64,000 nucleotides of DNA from Atrichornis clamosus (GCA_013400975.1 WBMZ01011723.1:1-64000); one strand, 5' to 3'. Positions 24,070 through 38,380 are shown, numbered from the stretch's first letter. Made by a program: numbers and translations. The notes: a model not told the origin generated them from the sequence alone.

Positions 24070-27000
24070 AAGAGACTTCAATGTGCAGTAGGCACCAAAC
24101 AGAGGACAGGACATCTCTGCAGCAACGAAGAAGAACAAAAACTTATCAGACAAAAATAAATGATGAAAAACCCCATTTTTCTGTCACTTTTCTAAATGTA
24201 AATTAATGAACCAGATACTCCTCTAAATGCTGTTTTATCTAGGCATTAGATATCTGCTGATTTTTGGTATGACCCATTGAAGAACTGAACTGGAGGAAGA
24301 GAAGGTCATCAGAGCCTTCTGACCCATTTAAAAAAAGTTATTCTGTATGCTGTAAACACAGGATTTGCCATGCAGTTAGGCTGAGAAGGAAGTAGGAAAA
24401 TGGATACTGCAAATACCAAAGCCAGAGGGTTAAAAAGTAACAGAAGAGCCAATGAGTACATGCAAAGGTTCCTGAATGTGTAGCAAGGAAATCTAAACTT
24501 GCTTTGCAAGTCTAGTGTCAGATATCATGATAATTCAGCAAATCCTAAGAGACTGAAGATCCACAAGAACCAACTTGCCTTGCTTGAATACTGTCAGTGT
24601 AGGTGAACCCCTCTGGAGCAGAACCAATCTGCTGCAACCTCTTCTCTGCTTACTCTCTATTTCCCATGTGGCAAAGGAAAGGTAACAAAGTACAGCTCAG
24701 AAGGTAGAACAGTTTTCACCCACAAATACAAGGAGACAAGAAGACTCTGTAGTCATCCTGTGATGTGGGAGAAGAGGTCTCTGTCCTCCAAAAATTTGTA
24801 TCTGATAAACAAAAACAGGAGGCATGACAGCCAGGAAGCACACTAAAAATACTTACCACAACATACAAATTCAATTTGCAATTATGTTGTAACTTTTAGG
24901 TAACTTTAATCTTTCCCAACTGGAATTCACTCAAATAATACATTCCAGTACAAAATATTTTATAGATGTCATCTAAAACTGGAAATTGTGGCACTTACCC
25001 ATGGCCAGTGTGCAAGGACTGTGCAGCACAGGTGACCATTTGTCTTCATGAAAATTATTTGACCTCAATATGTTACAACTGTCTGTGGTACTGCAAGTTT
25101 GCAATACTTTAAATAATGGCACATATTCGCTTATGGTTCCAGATCTTCATTTTGAACTGACTATTTTATAACAGCACAAAGGGAGTTTAAATTGTCAAGT
25201 GGTTGGTAAAGCTGAAAATGAAATATCATAAGAAAATATGTCAGGGGTAGACCTTTCTGACCTAAACTTCTCTTTGGCCAGCAGAACAATTTGTCTCACC
25301 ACTCAATGTATGGGCTGCATCAATCGTACAGCTGATGTTTTTTCTGGACTTGCATCAAACAATCTCAGCACATTGATCAGGACATTCTTAAATCTCCGTC
25401 CTTTCACGCTAAATCCAAAAGTTTCCCTTTCATGTGCACTCAACAAATAGACCTTCATAACCTCAGAACATAAAAATATGATGGATTTTATCTTGAAGGA
25501 CCTAGAATAATTAAATGCAACCAACTTGTTTCTGAAAGGTTTCCTTCAGCTCTGCCTCAAGGATGTGACATATTTGCTGTTTTTCTGTTTTTTATTTCTT
25601 TTGCTTTGTCAGGGAAAGCCATGCTGTTATATATCACACAAAATAGTGGTGCAGTAGGGAGTGATGAGTGACAAAATCCAGCAGAGAAAAAGAGTTCAAA
25701 TAAAAGTTTTCATATCTTAATCCCTACAGGACTTTGCCAATAACATAAGAAATGTTAAGACTTGGCAGATATTATTAACCAGGATTTGAGTCCCTTAAGG
25801 AATAGAAAAAAATTCCTTACCTGAGGAAAATATGAGCAGTGAACAAAAAAAACCTCATCATCATTAGGAATGCAAATTCAGGGTATATTTATCCAATGAC
25901 TTTACTGAAGGAAAACTGTGAATGTCAAAGTCTGGCAGTGAAAGATCCAAAATCCATACTGTTGTCCATTGTTCATTTTTTACATTCATTTTCTTTCACC
26001 TTATGCATCTGTAATTCTGTGGTTTCTGCCATCACTTTACAAACCACCTCCTAAACGCTTACAATATTTTCTTTTTAAAATTTTTTTATTTCCCTGCTTG
26101 TAGAAATAGTTTGACTGTTTTATGCACCTGCACATATGAAGAATTATAACAATTATGTGAAGGACTTCTTTTTAAACATTCAGTTCTAAAAGCAGTCATC
26201 TGCATGGTTAGCCTCATGGAAGAGTGGCAAGTGCAGGGTGCTAGCAGGTAGCCTTGGCAGCACCTGGCCAGCATGGCCAGCAAGTGCCTGGCAGCACGAG
26301 GCACAGCTCACACAAACACCACCATATTGGCTCGTTCTGAATCAGTGCTTCCTTGTAATCCCAAATAATTTCAAACCGTGAGTGCAAATAACTGCAGGAG
26401 AAGGAGCGATTTACACACACACCCGCCCCCCCACAGGGAAAAACACTACAAATTGCTATTCTTCTTTAGGAGTTAATTATGGCTATTCTGTTTTTCTCAT
26501 CTCCCTCAAATAGCAATAGTATTTATTGTGTCATTTGATTCATGATTGTGCTTGTCAAGTTCAGGCAGATGCCCACCCTAGTAAAAATTCTGAATAACAA
26601 GTAGAATATATGCAATAGCAGTTTTTAAAAGCTAGACACTCTTCCTTCAGAATAATTGTTTGACTCAAGATCTCATTTTGATATGCTATAATAGCTGAAT
26701 AAACAAAACTAACTAGATTAAAATTTAATCGTGCAGACACCACTAGATCATAAGTACATTCTGTAGTGAAGGAAGGATTGTTTTAAAGAAAAATATGAAG
26801 ACTTATTAGATACAAACCCTCAATGTCCATACTAAGTCAACACTATCTGTAAATACAAAGTAAATACATTTACAAAACAGCAAAGAGATCCATTTAATCA
26901 TTGGCATATAGCTGCCTCTCTAAATCCTGGGTAAGTTAAGATCATTAAATCAATCAAATTATATTACTGCTAATATCCCAATTCCCATTGTTATTTCTGA

Positions 27001-28099
27001 TATTCCAATTTCTAACTGCCAGCCACATTGAAATTCAAGTATATATACATGGCACCCACACTTAGTTCTTATCACTGAATAGTGGCATTTGAAGACATGT
27101 CTTTTTTGTCACCAGAAGAAGGAAAAGCCTATGGAGACCAAAGATAAAGAGATATTGCTAAGAAGATGGAGCCTCCGGATAACTGAAAGAGGGGACAAAA
27201 GCAGTGTTAGGATTATGTTGATAATAGATCTCAGCCAGATGTTCACTGACTTTTTCTGCCTTTTAAAAGCAGTGAAGCTTGCCTAAGTGAGATATTTTCA
27301 ACAGTACTACAGTACCTTGGGGATTCTGAATAAAATTGCTGCTTGCAAATGTTGTGTACTTCAATTTTGTTCCCCTAAGAATGACAAATTTAGTAGTTAC
27401 TCATTTTTATTTCTAGTCTGCATTTCATATTTTGTTAAGTTTCTTACGACTGCTTTCCATCTACTACAGCAGTCTACATGTGCAACCAACTGTCCCTTGC
27501 CAGGAGGAGAATGACTTATCTTCTACCCCAGTTTTCTACTTTGCTGGGATTCAGAGATATCGTCATGACTAGGCACTACCCTGATGGGAAGTACTGAGCT
27601 CAAAATTGTAAAGAACATCTGGGGGTTTTTTTAATGTCATCACAGTTCATAGAAAAGAAACCATTGGTGAGTGCAGTGTTCACAGAATCCTGTGGAGGGA
27701 ACAGAGCAGAAATGGTGCTATTTAAAGAACAGACTGTCTTCTTCTACATTGTGTCAACGCTTATCTGTTAATATTTGCTGTGACACACCACTTGTCCTGT
27801 TTTTATTGACCATCTAGACTGATAAAATGTCTTTCTTTTTGTTAAAGCCAGGGCTTCCTGGGAGCATGCAGGTTTCTCTAGAAGCTTTGTTTGCCACTCG
27901 TTTTCTTCATTGTATAGTCAAGTTCATCCTATTTTCTTCCACTGGTGTCTGGAATTGTTCTGCTTCCACTCATTCAAAACATTAACTTTCTTCTCTCAAA
28001 GCAGCATTCAGATTTCCTCCCAAATCAGACATGCTGTCTCCAATTATCTGCAACCTGTTAGAACTCACCAGATGAATCTGCCAGTGAATGTATTGTGCC
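24070..28099. other. Gene-free sequence, about 4 kb
   Basis: No gene or interspersed repeat was recognised. A short 'acacacacaccc' tract followed by a C-run occurs at about 26414-26432. Frames do not exceed 90 codons and none shows a domain. Confidence 0.5.
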
Positions 28100-28617
28100 T
28101 GTTACTCATCACTGGTGAGGACACATCTGTAGCATTGAGATTCCCAGTGCAAGATATGGATTTGCTGGAGTGAGTCCAGTGAAAGAAAAATATGATTAAG
28201 GGACTGGAGCATCTTTCGTATGAGGATATATTGGGAGAGATAGGACTGTTCAGCTCAGAGAAGAGAAGGATCACAGAGGTGTTATCAATGTATATAAATA
28301 CCTGATGGATGGAAATAAAGATGAGAGAGACATAGTCTTCTCAGTAGTGACTAAGAAGCAATGGCACAAGATGAAACATGAAATTAAATTGGAACACAAC
28401 ACAACATTTTTTTTACTGGAAGGGTGGTCAAACACTGGCATAGGTGGCCAAGAGAAGTTGTGAGGTCTCCATCTGAGGAGATATTTATGCTGTGACTGGA
28501 TATAGACCTGGGCAACTTGCTGTGGCTGCCCCTGCCCTGAGCTGGTGATTGAACTGGATGATCTCCAGAGGTCCCTTCCTACCCAAACAATTCTGTGCCT
28601 CTGTGAATCAGTCAAGA
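28100..28617 (+). mobile_element. CR1 LINE 3' fragment, old copy
   Basis: Diverged but collinear with the CR1 3' region. It begins 'actggtgaggacacatctgt', then shows 'gatttgctggagtgagtcca' and 'gattaagggactggagcatc'. It continues through 'ctgttcagctcagagaagag' to the 3' part 'gaactggatgatctccagag' and 'cccttcctacccaaac', with decayed octamers ('attctgtgcctctgtgaa'). The minus frame 28271-28651 lies within it and is not a gene. Confidence 0.9.
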
Positions 28618-31600
28618 TCCTTGTGTTACAGACTGACAGGAGAATTAACATTGAACTAAATTAAGAATTTTACAAAAATAGGTAAAAAGCTTATCTGAAA
28701 TTCTATATTGTCTAGTTTTACATACAGGAAATCGTAACTGATATTAACAGAAATGTAAATTTTGTGTGTAAAGGTCTATGTATGACAGATAAAACCAGTT
28801 AAACTAGTTGTGAGTCCCCTTTTCCTATGTAGGCATCAGTATTTTTGCCAGATATTGTAATCCTTTTCTAAAAATTGGGCATTATCAAATAGAAGCAATT
28901 TATCTCTTTTGTAAAGTTAGGCAAATAATCCATTCAGAATTAACATGCAGCTTCTATCCCCAAGAATATTTTGTAGGAAATTATTTTAAAGTAAGATTCA
29001 AATCTTTATAATTAAGAAGGGCAAATATGTTAATAAGGATAAAGAGATACATTTCTAATCTCCAAGTTATGCAAATTACTCTGAGATTTTTGTCATTTAC
29101 TTCAGAAATAGCAGAACAATGTAGTTTTTTCACATGCATAACAATCCTTCTCATTTATGTTCTTGACACATTGCAACCAGATATTTATTCTTACACAGCA
29201 AACTTTAATGACTCTAGGTGCATATCTTTAATTTAAATACATTCACACTTTTAAAACCAAAATGTTTATCAATATTTTTCTTTACAAATAACCTTTCTAG
29301 AACTCTCAGATCTATTGTTGTTTTAAATATTTGTTAGGTACATAATTACAGGTGATTAAAGGGATAACTTTGCTTTAAACAAAAATTCATATTTCCTGTT
29401 TGCCTTTGCTATTTTTTTGCCCACATGCCAAATATCAAATATGTTTGAACTCTGTTGTTAACAGACACATCAAATACTTTTATGTCTACAGTTTGTTTTT
29501 GCCTCTCTTCACTCAGCTGGCTTAAGGAAGAGCCACTTGATAATACCAGCACTGTGCAATCATGGCAATTGCACAGTGTGTGTGCAGCACACTGAGACTC
29601 TCCCCGTGCTCAGATGAGGGATTAGACAGGGCATGCCCAGATTATACAGTGCAGCAGCCGACGGAGATTCCCAAGGTAGCTCAAAACAAGATGAGGGCAT
29701 GTGACTTGCTAACACAGCTTCACTGCTTTAAACGAGCAGTTCCTCTGTAGTAGATACGGGAGCTCTACATGCTCCGTTTCCATATTCTGGCACCTCTTAT
29801 ATTACCTACCCGATGCTGAGAGGTGCATCCTGGAAAATGATTCACAGGTTTAGAGACAGGAGAGAGGAATTTTGCCAGGGACCTGCAGGTGGGAGAGCAA
29901 GGAGTTCTGTAAGGCTGGGGCCAGGGGAATAGAACAGCAGTGGGGAGGGATAAACTGTGCAAGCAGGTGATACAGAAGAAATACGTGGATGTTAGGAATC
30001 CTTTCAGACTTAGGAGTGAAGCTGTGACAGTAAGGAACCTTGGGCTGCTTCTGCGTTTTCTTTTGGCACTATCTCCCTAACCTCAACCTCTGCTCCGCAC
30101 CATCTTATTCCCCATCTTTGTCATGTGTCTTTTGTGTGCCTTCACTGTGCTTCTTTTACATGCTCCCCAACAGTATGCTCTCCTCAAATGCACTATTTTA
30201 AAAAGAAAAAAAAAAAAAGAAGAAGCACAGTTCCTATGTTGCTAGTTCCTAACTCTTACCAAAATCCCACGTCAATAAGCTTTCATCAGTTTCCACATTT
30301 GATGTCCACAATTAATTTGGCTTCAATAACTCTCCATTTTGCATACCTAAACCCACACCTATGTACTGAAGCAGCTGACTAATTTGCACTGTTATAAGGA
30401 AACATGATAGCTTTTCAAATGTAACTGATCTTGTGTAAAGATAGAGTGAAATATTGGAAAGCTTCTTCCTGTGAGGACTCACATTCTGTCAGCAATATCA
30501 CTTTCCTGCAGTCAGTGTAAGAAACATTCATTACAGTCACAGCTAAAAGGCAATATTTCTTCACACTGAAGGACTACGCAATTCTGCTTCTTAAAAGTAT
30601 AGGGTGCAAGGGATGGTGGAAAGGAAAAGAATCACAAATGAAGGAATATTTTGTATTCTTTGTCACAGAACTTTAGTGGAACTAAAGACAGATATTGTAA
30701 AAAAAGGTATCACAGAAGAAACAATGTGCTCTTAGTGATTTCTTGCCCTTTGGTTTAAATCTCAGACAGTAAATGAGGGAATTCTCAGGTATTTGAACAG
30801 AAAAATGAAGCCAAGTTTGAAGCAAAGACACTCTTAATGATACTTTTGTTAAAGCTGCTGGTATTAGTGCCAATATCCCAAGTTAGACTAGCAAACTCAG
30901 AAGGTCATCAAGGCATGTACTTGCACACAGAGCACACTAAAACTGTATAGCTCAACTGATGGCAAGGGCAGCAGCTCCTTTGTGAAATAGGATTAGTGCA
31001 GCATGTTACAGAAAATACACATGATTATCTGTAAGGGAGACATTTTCCTTTGTCATGTACTCACTCACCTGAAAGCCCTTCAGGGTGGAACCTCTTACTG
31101 TTCTCTATATGAATGAGATCACAAGGCCCCAGTTCTATAAAAAGTTCACATAAATAACTGTAATGTTATAAATGGTCCCACAGAAATATACAGACATTTT
31201 TCATGTGCAAAACCCCATAAACTTATTAGTAAATAAATACTTGATTTACAAATAATGGGATTCTGTATTTATATCAAATTATGAGAAGCATTTGACAAAC
31301 CAATCTGGAAGCTCATCTTTCCTTTTTTTTTGTACAGGTTTTCTGGAGAACAGAGGAGTTATTTTCTTAAAGGAAATCTCTCTAGTCAGCAATTTCCAAT
31401 AAAACCATGAAAATTATACTTTCAGGCATAATCACCGACCTAGACTCTCATCAGACCTTGGCTAACTAGCCGACAGAACTTACAAAAGCCACTGGGATTT
31501 CAGGGTGTTTTGCTTCTCAGCTCTCTTTTGCAGATCTGTTTGGGGCCACGGAGTTAACAAATTTCAGAAGGTAAGCAGAGCTGCTGAATAACTTGCTGTA

Positions 31601-33227
31601 TGTGGAAACCAGGAGGTTTTCTATGTATCTGAGAAAAAAAAAGATTCTCAGTTGCTGAGCAGGAGTTTACAGGAGACACAGAAACCGCAGCACCATTTGT
31701 AGAACCATTAGACAATATGTAATACCCTCTACAAACTTACAAGGCCCTTAAACCAAAAAGTCAGCAAATGAAAAACATCAAGTATTTTTTACTTAAATAA
31801 GAGAGAAAGGCAGAATCTATTGTACGTGAGAAAATATTTAAAATTATTATTATTGTATGGAGATATTTTGAGATATATTTCAGCAAAAATATGTTTAAAA
31901 AAGTAAATTTGAAATGATATGATTTGATTTTTTAAAAATTTACTATACTTTTTTTCAGAATAATTTAAACTTGGATGAATTTTACAGTTGAGCAAGCCTC
32001 AGAGTAAAAAAAGAAAGGAAGAAAAAAGAAATCTATCAACTGTGCAGATGCACTGGGTCCATGTAGTACATCATATATAGTAGTGATTACAGAAAAAATC
32101 ATCTCTATGCAAGAGGGACTTTTACCTTAAGGAGAAGGATCCATCCCCGCAAGAACATTAAAACCTTCCATAAAAATGGGTTATTTCAGGTTTATTTCCT
32201 TGCCAGACAAAGTGCAGAGAGCACATGCACCAGAGCCAGGATCCACATCAGAACAGCACGATACATACGCACTAGGACCAGAAACACATACCGGAATAGG
32301 AAATATGTTGCCCTGGCATAGCAGCCCTCATCTGTGCAAGCTTTTTTCAATTACATGAATATAAGAGACTAGAGAAGCTTCTCCCTCTGTTAGTTATCTG
32401 TCCTGACTCTCTTTTCAGAAAGTGTCAGTAAAACAGGTTGACCTATACTAATCAAGTAGTGTCTTTGAAGTAGACTGAGCTCTGCCTGTTTTGTTTCAGA
32501 GGCTTGTAAGACAACACAGACCAGTAAAAGCTTTGTTTCATTCTGACTGCATAAAGCAAAGTAGCAAAGGTGAAAATATTTATGTCACTCAAGACATCAG
32601 TGTTTGTGGACTTACTTTACTCATCTTCAAATCCTCATTGATTTTATGTCATTGTCTCAGGAAGTCAATAGGCCATTAGTAGTCATAACAAACAGCAATT
32701 GCACCTAAATACAATTAATCTTGTGTCTTAAAATGCCTTGGGAATAATGGCTAAATTGAATATTAAAAAAGAAAAGTGATCATCTGAATTGCAATAGCAT
32801 CATTAATTAGTATCAATAGCTGGTATGAATTCTTATTAATAAAATAATTGTACTGCTCCTAAGTGCCTAAACATTTTGTCAATAGTCAGATAAAAAACAC
32901 TAACCAAGGGGCATATCCTGGCACATTTTTACTTGAAATATTTTCTTCCTAAGTCTGTATTTGAGATATTGCTGATTGTTTTACAAAGTACATTCAACTC
33001 ACTATCTATTACACTCGTGACATACTATTTACTCACTGCATAATTATGAAGAGTAACAAGGAGGTACCACTTTATAGACAATAGATACTTGATGCATGTG
33101 GTGCTACAGCAAGAGCTTTGCATCTCTTTGCATCTACAGCTAATCTTTGCATCTCTTTTAGACACAGGAAAAAGTTATGGATAGTCAGTCAGTGACAGAA
33201 TCAGAGACCATGTCTAATTCTGTCTTG
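28618..33227. other. Gene-free sequence, about 4.6 kb
   Basis: No gene or repeat family was recognised. Notable local structure: a perfect 11-bp hairpin at 29550-29578 (separate entry), an A-run at 30206-30218, and 'ctttgcatct' repeated three times at about 33116-33159. Frames are short and without domains. Confidence 0.5.
29550..29578. repeat. Perfect 11-bp inverted repeat with 7-nt loop
   Basis: The arm 29550-29560 ('cactgtgcaat') is the exact reverse complement of 29568-29578 ('attgcacagtg'), with loop 'catggca' between. Pairing outside the core is weak (a G-U pair, two mismatches, then C-G and A-U). It is too short for a canonical microRNA precursor as it stands. Confidence 0.85.
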
Positions 33228-33925
33228 TAGGTGGGGTGGGTTAAACAGCCAAACTCACACCCAGCTGCTCACTCAGTCCCCTCCTCAGATGGACAGGGGA
33301 GAAAATATAATGAAAAAGTTGATGGGTTGAGATGAGGACAGGCAAATTGCTCCCCAATTACTGTTGCAGGCAAAACAGACTTTACTTGTGGAAAATTAAT
33401 TTAATATTTTGAAAATTTAATAGATTGGTAAGAAACAGAGACAAAACTAAAAACACCTGTCACCCTCCCAAACCTGCCTTTTTCCCAGGCTCCACATTAT
33501 TCCATCATTCCCAGCTCCTCACCCTCTTCCTCCTCCTCCATGACTGATGCAGAGAAGTCAATCCATAAGAGCTCCACTGTGTCACTCCTTCCTCCTCACA
33601 CTTTTTCCAAGGCCCACCATGGTCTCCTCCAGGGGCTGCAGGAGGACCTCTGCTCCTGCCCTGGGGCACGTCTTTCACTCCTCTTTCTCTCATTTTGGTG
33701 TCTTCAGGGCTATTTCTCTCACATTTTCCCCTCAATCCTCACTGCATGTGCAGCGTTTGATCCTTTAAAAAGTATTTTTTCCCCAAGATGCCAGTCCCTT
33801 GGCTGCAGGGCCCAGAAATGACTGTGTCCAGCATGGGGCAGCCCTGGACACTTTTGGCAGTGGTCACCCTACAGCCCCCACTGGAGCACCCCACCATGGA
33901 CACCCGGTACAGAATGACATCAGAG
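33228..33925 (-). mobile_element. Avian ERV 3'-end fragment, minus strand
   Basis: This is the same family as 3121-3640, in inverted orientation and longer. The plus strand shows 'tcccctcctcagatggacag', then 'gcaggcaaaacagacttt' (reverse of the 'gtctgttttgcc' motif), a T/C-rich part 'tcttcctcctcctcc', and 'ggtctcctccaggggctgc'. It ends with 'ttctctcacattttcccctc' and 'ccaagatgccagtccc', recognised as the upstream part of the same avian ERV repeat. The frames at 33505-33821 and 33739-33945 are by-products. No retroviral protein survives. Confidence 0.7.
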
Positions 33926-35978
33926 TACGTGACAAGTATCTCCACTCAAGTGTAAAGGAGACAATCAGTGTCCCAGCTCCCATTCCCTGCATGACTCATG
34001 GTGCCTAACAGTACAGGTATAAGAACAGGAGAGAGATTGAAAATGCAAAGCCAAATCAGATAGATTCAGAGCCCCCTCCTCAAAATACCCTTCTTGGAGG
34101 CACACCCTAGTTCTACCTCTTTTTCTTGAGCATCAAAACTTTAGGGAGGGTTGAATTTATCTTCTTGTTTCAACACTTCTAGCTAAACTGTGATAGAAAC
34201 ACAGCTTTGGTTCACAGAAATTGAAGAGCAGCAGATGCTGCAAGCTGATCCCAGAGGTCCACATGTGGCAAGAGTTGATTTGGAACCATGTATGGAGCAG
34301 ATGGGTTCCATCCTGTGGAGAGCAGCACCCCCTCTAATGTTTTCTAGTTGGTGTGGATGCTTCTGCCTCCACTGAGAGCTATGGTGTAGACCCATATTTC
34401 TCTCCAAGTGTATGCTCTCTTCTAGTGTCATGCTTTGCCAGGGCTGTTTGCTACCATACTTATTGCAGGAGAAAATTAAGACTTAGAAAGTTTTTCCTAG
34501 TTGTAAACTTCTGGTGGAAATGGACCCAAGTAGCCCAAGGGCAAGAACTCTGATACAGACCACCTTACCTCAAAGTTCACCTTGCCATCTTCTCCTGCTG
34601 AATCTGATACACTTTTATACCTGGGACTGCAGGAAATAGCTTTTCAACCTCTGTGGCTCAGGTCCTTCTTCAGGTTCTTCCTCCTTCAATTAATTCTCCA
34701 CATTTTGAATTTCTTCATTCTGCCTCTCACCCCACACCTGATTCTCATCAACTGTTCTACTACTGAACTTTTGTAATTAATTTTACAGTATGAAAAACTG
34801 CAGAAACCAGTTCAGAATCAGGAGATTTTCAGCAACTGATTATCCTTATTACCTATGGAAATATAAATGCCCAAAGAAGATAAAATTCTCATCATAATAA
34901 TGAAGAAAATGGGAGAGAACATAATTTTAAAATTCCAGTACTTATTAGCTAAACAATTCAAGTGGGTGAATTGAAATTTACATGAAATAATTAGAAATAT
35001 AAGTATTCTTGAAACTCTCAAAAAACAATTTAAGTGTGAAAAGTTCATGCATCCCCATGCAATATTATTATGAAAAATTGATTTCAATATTAATATCCTA
35101 TCAGTACAATGCATATGTCATTTTTGTTGCTGTAATATAGATTTTTACAGTGATCAAGTCCCAATTATTAGCCTGAAAAGCATCTCAACAGACAGAAATA
35201 AAGATGAATGCCTCATTGCTATAGAGCCAACATCAAGTACTTTTGTCATTTTTTCCGTTTTCTTTCAAAGGAGGAAATTAAACCTCTGCTTATAAGACTT
35301 AGTGGTCCTTCAAAAAACAAAGTCATTAGAATGAGTGACATATGATCAAAAAAAGTGTATTCTGAATGTCAGAGCAGTTAATAAGCTGTTGGACTTTGAG
35401 ATATTAAAACAATAAATTTAAGATACAAATTCATGAACAAGAAAAGCTGTGCTGTGAAGTGGTAGGCAAGCATTCCATTTATTTGCTTTATGACAGTGAG
35501 TCCATGTATATTACAGTTCAGATCAAAATCCATAAGGGAAACAGAGGGAAAAAAGGTGGGGGAGTGGGACACTGTTTTAGGGGACAGGCTGTAAGAGGGA
35601 TCAGATAAAGCGAGGAAAGAGAAAAAATGGAATTAAAGTGTCAGACTTCACCTTTGTCATTTTGCTTCTAAGCCTTCTCTCATCTTATTGACTTGTATTT
35701 AACTGTTGGGGTAAGAATTAATCTTCGAACTGTACATAAAATCCACCAATTATTTTTGTTACTTATCCTTGCATTTAAAAATCATGTAAACAGAACAAGA
35801 TTAGCCAGTCATGTTGTTTACATTATAAAAACCAGCTACATGGCATTGTGTTTTCCTAATTCATTGTTATTACACAGAGTCACAGATTATCACACTGGGA
35901 AAGGTACTATTGAAAAATATTAACTAAAAAAAAATTCCAGAGGGAAGTGTCATCTAAATCTTAAAAAAAAAGAGACAT
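33926..35978. other. Gene-free sequence with a possible ERV remnant
   Basis: The part 34190-34345 contains 'ggagcagatgggttcc' and 'tcctgtggagagcagcacc', which loosely resemble the 'gtggagagg...ctggagcag' units of the neighbouring ERV family, but it is too decayed for a firm call. The remainder is AT-rich with no gene recognised. Confidence 0.4.
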
Positions 35979-36640
35979 GGGTTTCTGGTGGATAAAAAGC
36001 TGAACAGGAGTCAGCAATGTGCATTTGTAGCCAGAAAGCCAACCGCACTCTGGGCTGTATCCAAAGGGGAGTGACTAGCAGCTTGAAGGAGGTGATTCTG
36101 CCCCTCTACTATATCCTCATGAAGCCCCACCTGGAGAACCGTGTCCAAATCTGGGGTCCTGAGCAGAGGAAGGGCATGGACCAGTTGGAGCAGAACTAGA
36201 GGAGGGCCATGAAGGACTTCTCCCACGAAAACAGGTTGAGTGAGTTAGGTTGAGGCTGTTCAATCTGGAGAAGAGATTACTCTGGGAAGACCTCATTGCA
36301 GCTTTTCAGTACTTAAAGAGGCTTATAAAAAAGCTGGAGAGAGTGACTTTTCACACAGGCAGACAGTGATAGGACAAGGGGGAAATGGTTTTAAACTGAG
36401 AGAGATTTAGATGAGATGTTAGGACGAAATTCTTTACAGTGATGGTGATGAGGCACAGGAACAGGCTGCCCAGAGAAATTGTGGATGCCCCATCCCTGGA
36501 AGTGTTTCAAGGCCAGGTTGATGGGACTCTGAACAACCTTCTCTAGTGACTGGTATCCCTGCCCATGGTTGGGGGGCTTGAAACTAGATGAGCTTTAAGG
36601 TCCCTTCCAACCCAAACCATTTTATGATACCATGAAATGG
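35979..36640 (+). mobile_element. CR1 LINE 3' fragment, 660 bp
   Basis: A good CR1 match on the plus strand. It begins 'gggtttctggtggataaaaa', passes through 'agtcagcaatgtgcatttg', 'gctgtatccaaaggggagtg', 'gcccctctactatatcctc' and 'gaagccccacctggagaacc', and ends 'gatgagctttaaggtccc' and 'ttccaacccaaaccatttt'. The upstream part corresponds to the C-terminal end of ORF2 (downstream of the RT catalytic box). Stops and indels show it is dead. Confidence 0.95.
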
Positions 36641-38380
36641 GCAGTTTGTTGCACTAAAACTTTGAAACTATTGAAACAATGTTTGTCAAACAAACCAACA
36701 AGGTTCTAAAATACAAGCTGTTCAAAGGTTTTCACAAATGTATTGACTTCACAGTAATAGAAATAAGCCTTTGGAGGAATTAAGGAATGTTAGTGAGCTG
36801 AATTTGTAAGTGTTACCCAGAAGACATCCCTAGATGAGGTGGGAGCATGAGAGAAAACACAAAGTGCATTTTTGAAAACTTTTCAAGTAAATAATGAATC
36901 TAGGTATCATTACAGATTAATAGAAAACTCTGAGGGAGGAAAATCAAGGTGATAGAAAAGAAGATGCAGTAACAAGTTAAAGACATTTGCTGAAAATAAA
37001 AGGGTAGTCAATTCCAAACACTTTCTTTTATGCAACTACATCTTTAATGCCAGAGATCCTTCCAGCAGCACAGCAGGATGAAGGTGACTCTAAGATCGGT
37101 TGACCATGTGAAATTTACATTGCTTTAAAACTTGGACTAGAAATAAGATTAACTAATGGGTGACAACCACACCTCAGCAACGATCACAGAACTCAGTTGT
37201 ATAACACTGCCTCAGAAAAGGACTTCAAATTTTCTTCTTTGTCTTTGGGATTACAATTGCAGGCTACATGCAGTCTTCACTTTCTAATAAATAAAGCATC
37301 AAACAGAACACAATGAAAAATAAATGGGTCAATTGCTGTGTGAGGTCAAAAAACCAGCTTTACCCTTTGGCTTGAATAGTATTGCACTGGGTGCAAATTA
37401 GGATTAGTATTTGAATAATTCTGTACCAGACAGTCAATTTGTATGATGAAAATAGAACTTGCCTACTCAATATTCTATTTACAATTGCAAATGAAGGACA
37501 AGATTGATAAATCATCCAATTTCTGCCAACTTCTACACAAATAAGTTACCTATAGGCCAGAACTAATTTGTTGCAATGACATTGCAAGGTCAGGTGTTCT
37601 AAGGAAGAATCTCGCTAATCCCTCCACAAAGCAATGATGGCAGTCATCTATTTGCCCTCTTTGGGTTTAGAACTGATGCCTTTGGCAACTTTTTTTGACA
37701 TGAGGAGGTGATGGCAGGTCAGATGAGGAGGTTCTGAACAGTTTTATAGTGACCTGCATACTGAATGGAGAAGAGCAGTAGTTGTCTTCCCAGTATTACT
37801 GCTGGTTCAAAGACTGTGAAAATGGAATTTAGTGAGCAAATTTGCATCCCTGCATAATCTCACATGCCAGGCTGTTGTAGGGAATAGGTGAATATAAAAT
37901 TCCTATCTTCATCCTTCATATGTAATTGAAACATACTCTTTTCACCTGGGAAGTCTGGCTCAGTGAATCACTTGCCTCACTCACTCTTTGGCCTTAAAGG
38001 TTTGATGAAGGAGTATGAAAAACTACAAAATCTCTCTCTGTGAAGAGGAAAAGCAAAACAAAAACTTAAAGAAGAAATAAGCTCTTCCTTAGCTACTGCC
38101 AAGTATCAAATTAGTTTCTGTTCATTTGAAGACTCACGTTGTTTTAACTTTTCTTCTGACATTACAGGAAACAGAACTTGCCTGAGGCTTCATCTTTTAA
38201 AGACTGTTTCAGAGATGTTCTGCCTGTAATTGTTGGTTGTCATGAGGTCGCCTTGCTCTTGGATCACAGTTTGTGAAGAGAAAAATCTGAACAAACATAT
38301 TATTTTTAAAACCATTATGATATACGATAGCAAAATGTCATTCATGTCCCATTTCTGCGTAGTGATCTTTTCTCTGCATT
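36641..38380. other. Gene-free sequence
   Basis: No gene or repeat was recognised. Mostly AT-rich single-copy-looking DNA. Confidence 0.5.

Noticed and set aside
28271..28651. 126-codon minus-strand frame
   Set aside because: It lies antisense to the CR1 at 28100-28617.
33116..33159. 'ctttgcatct' repeated three times
   Set aside because: Irregular spacing and short length; the ATGCAAA-like octamer similarity is weak evidence for a regulatory cluster.
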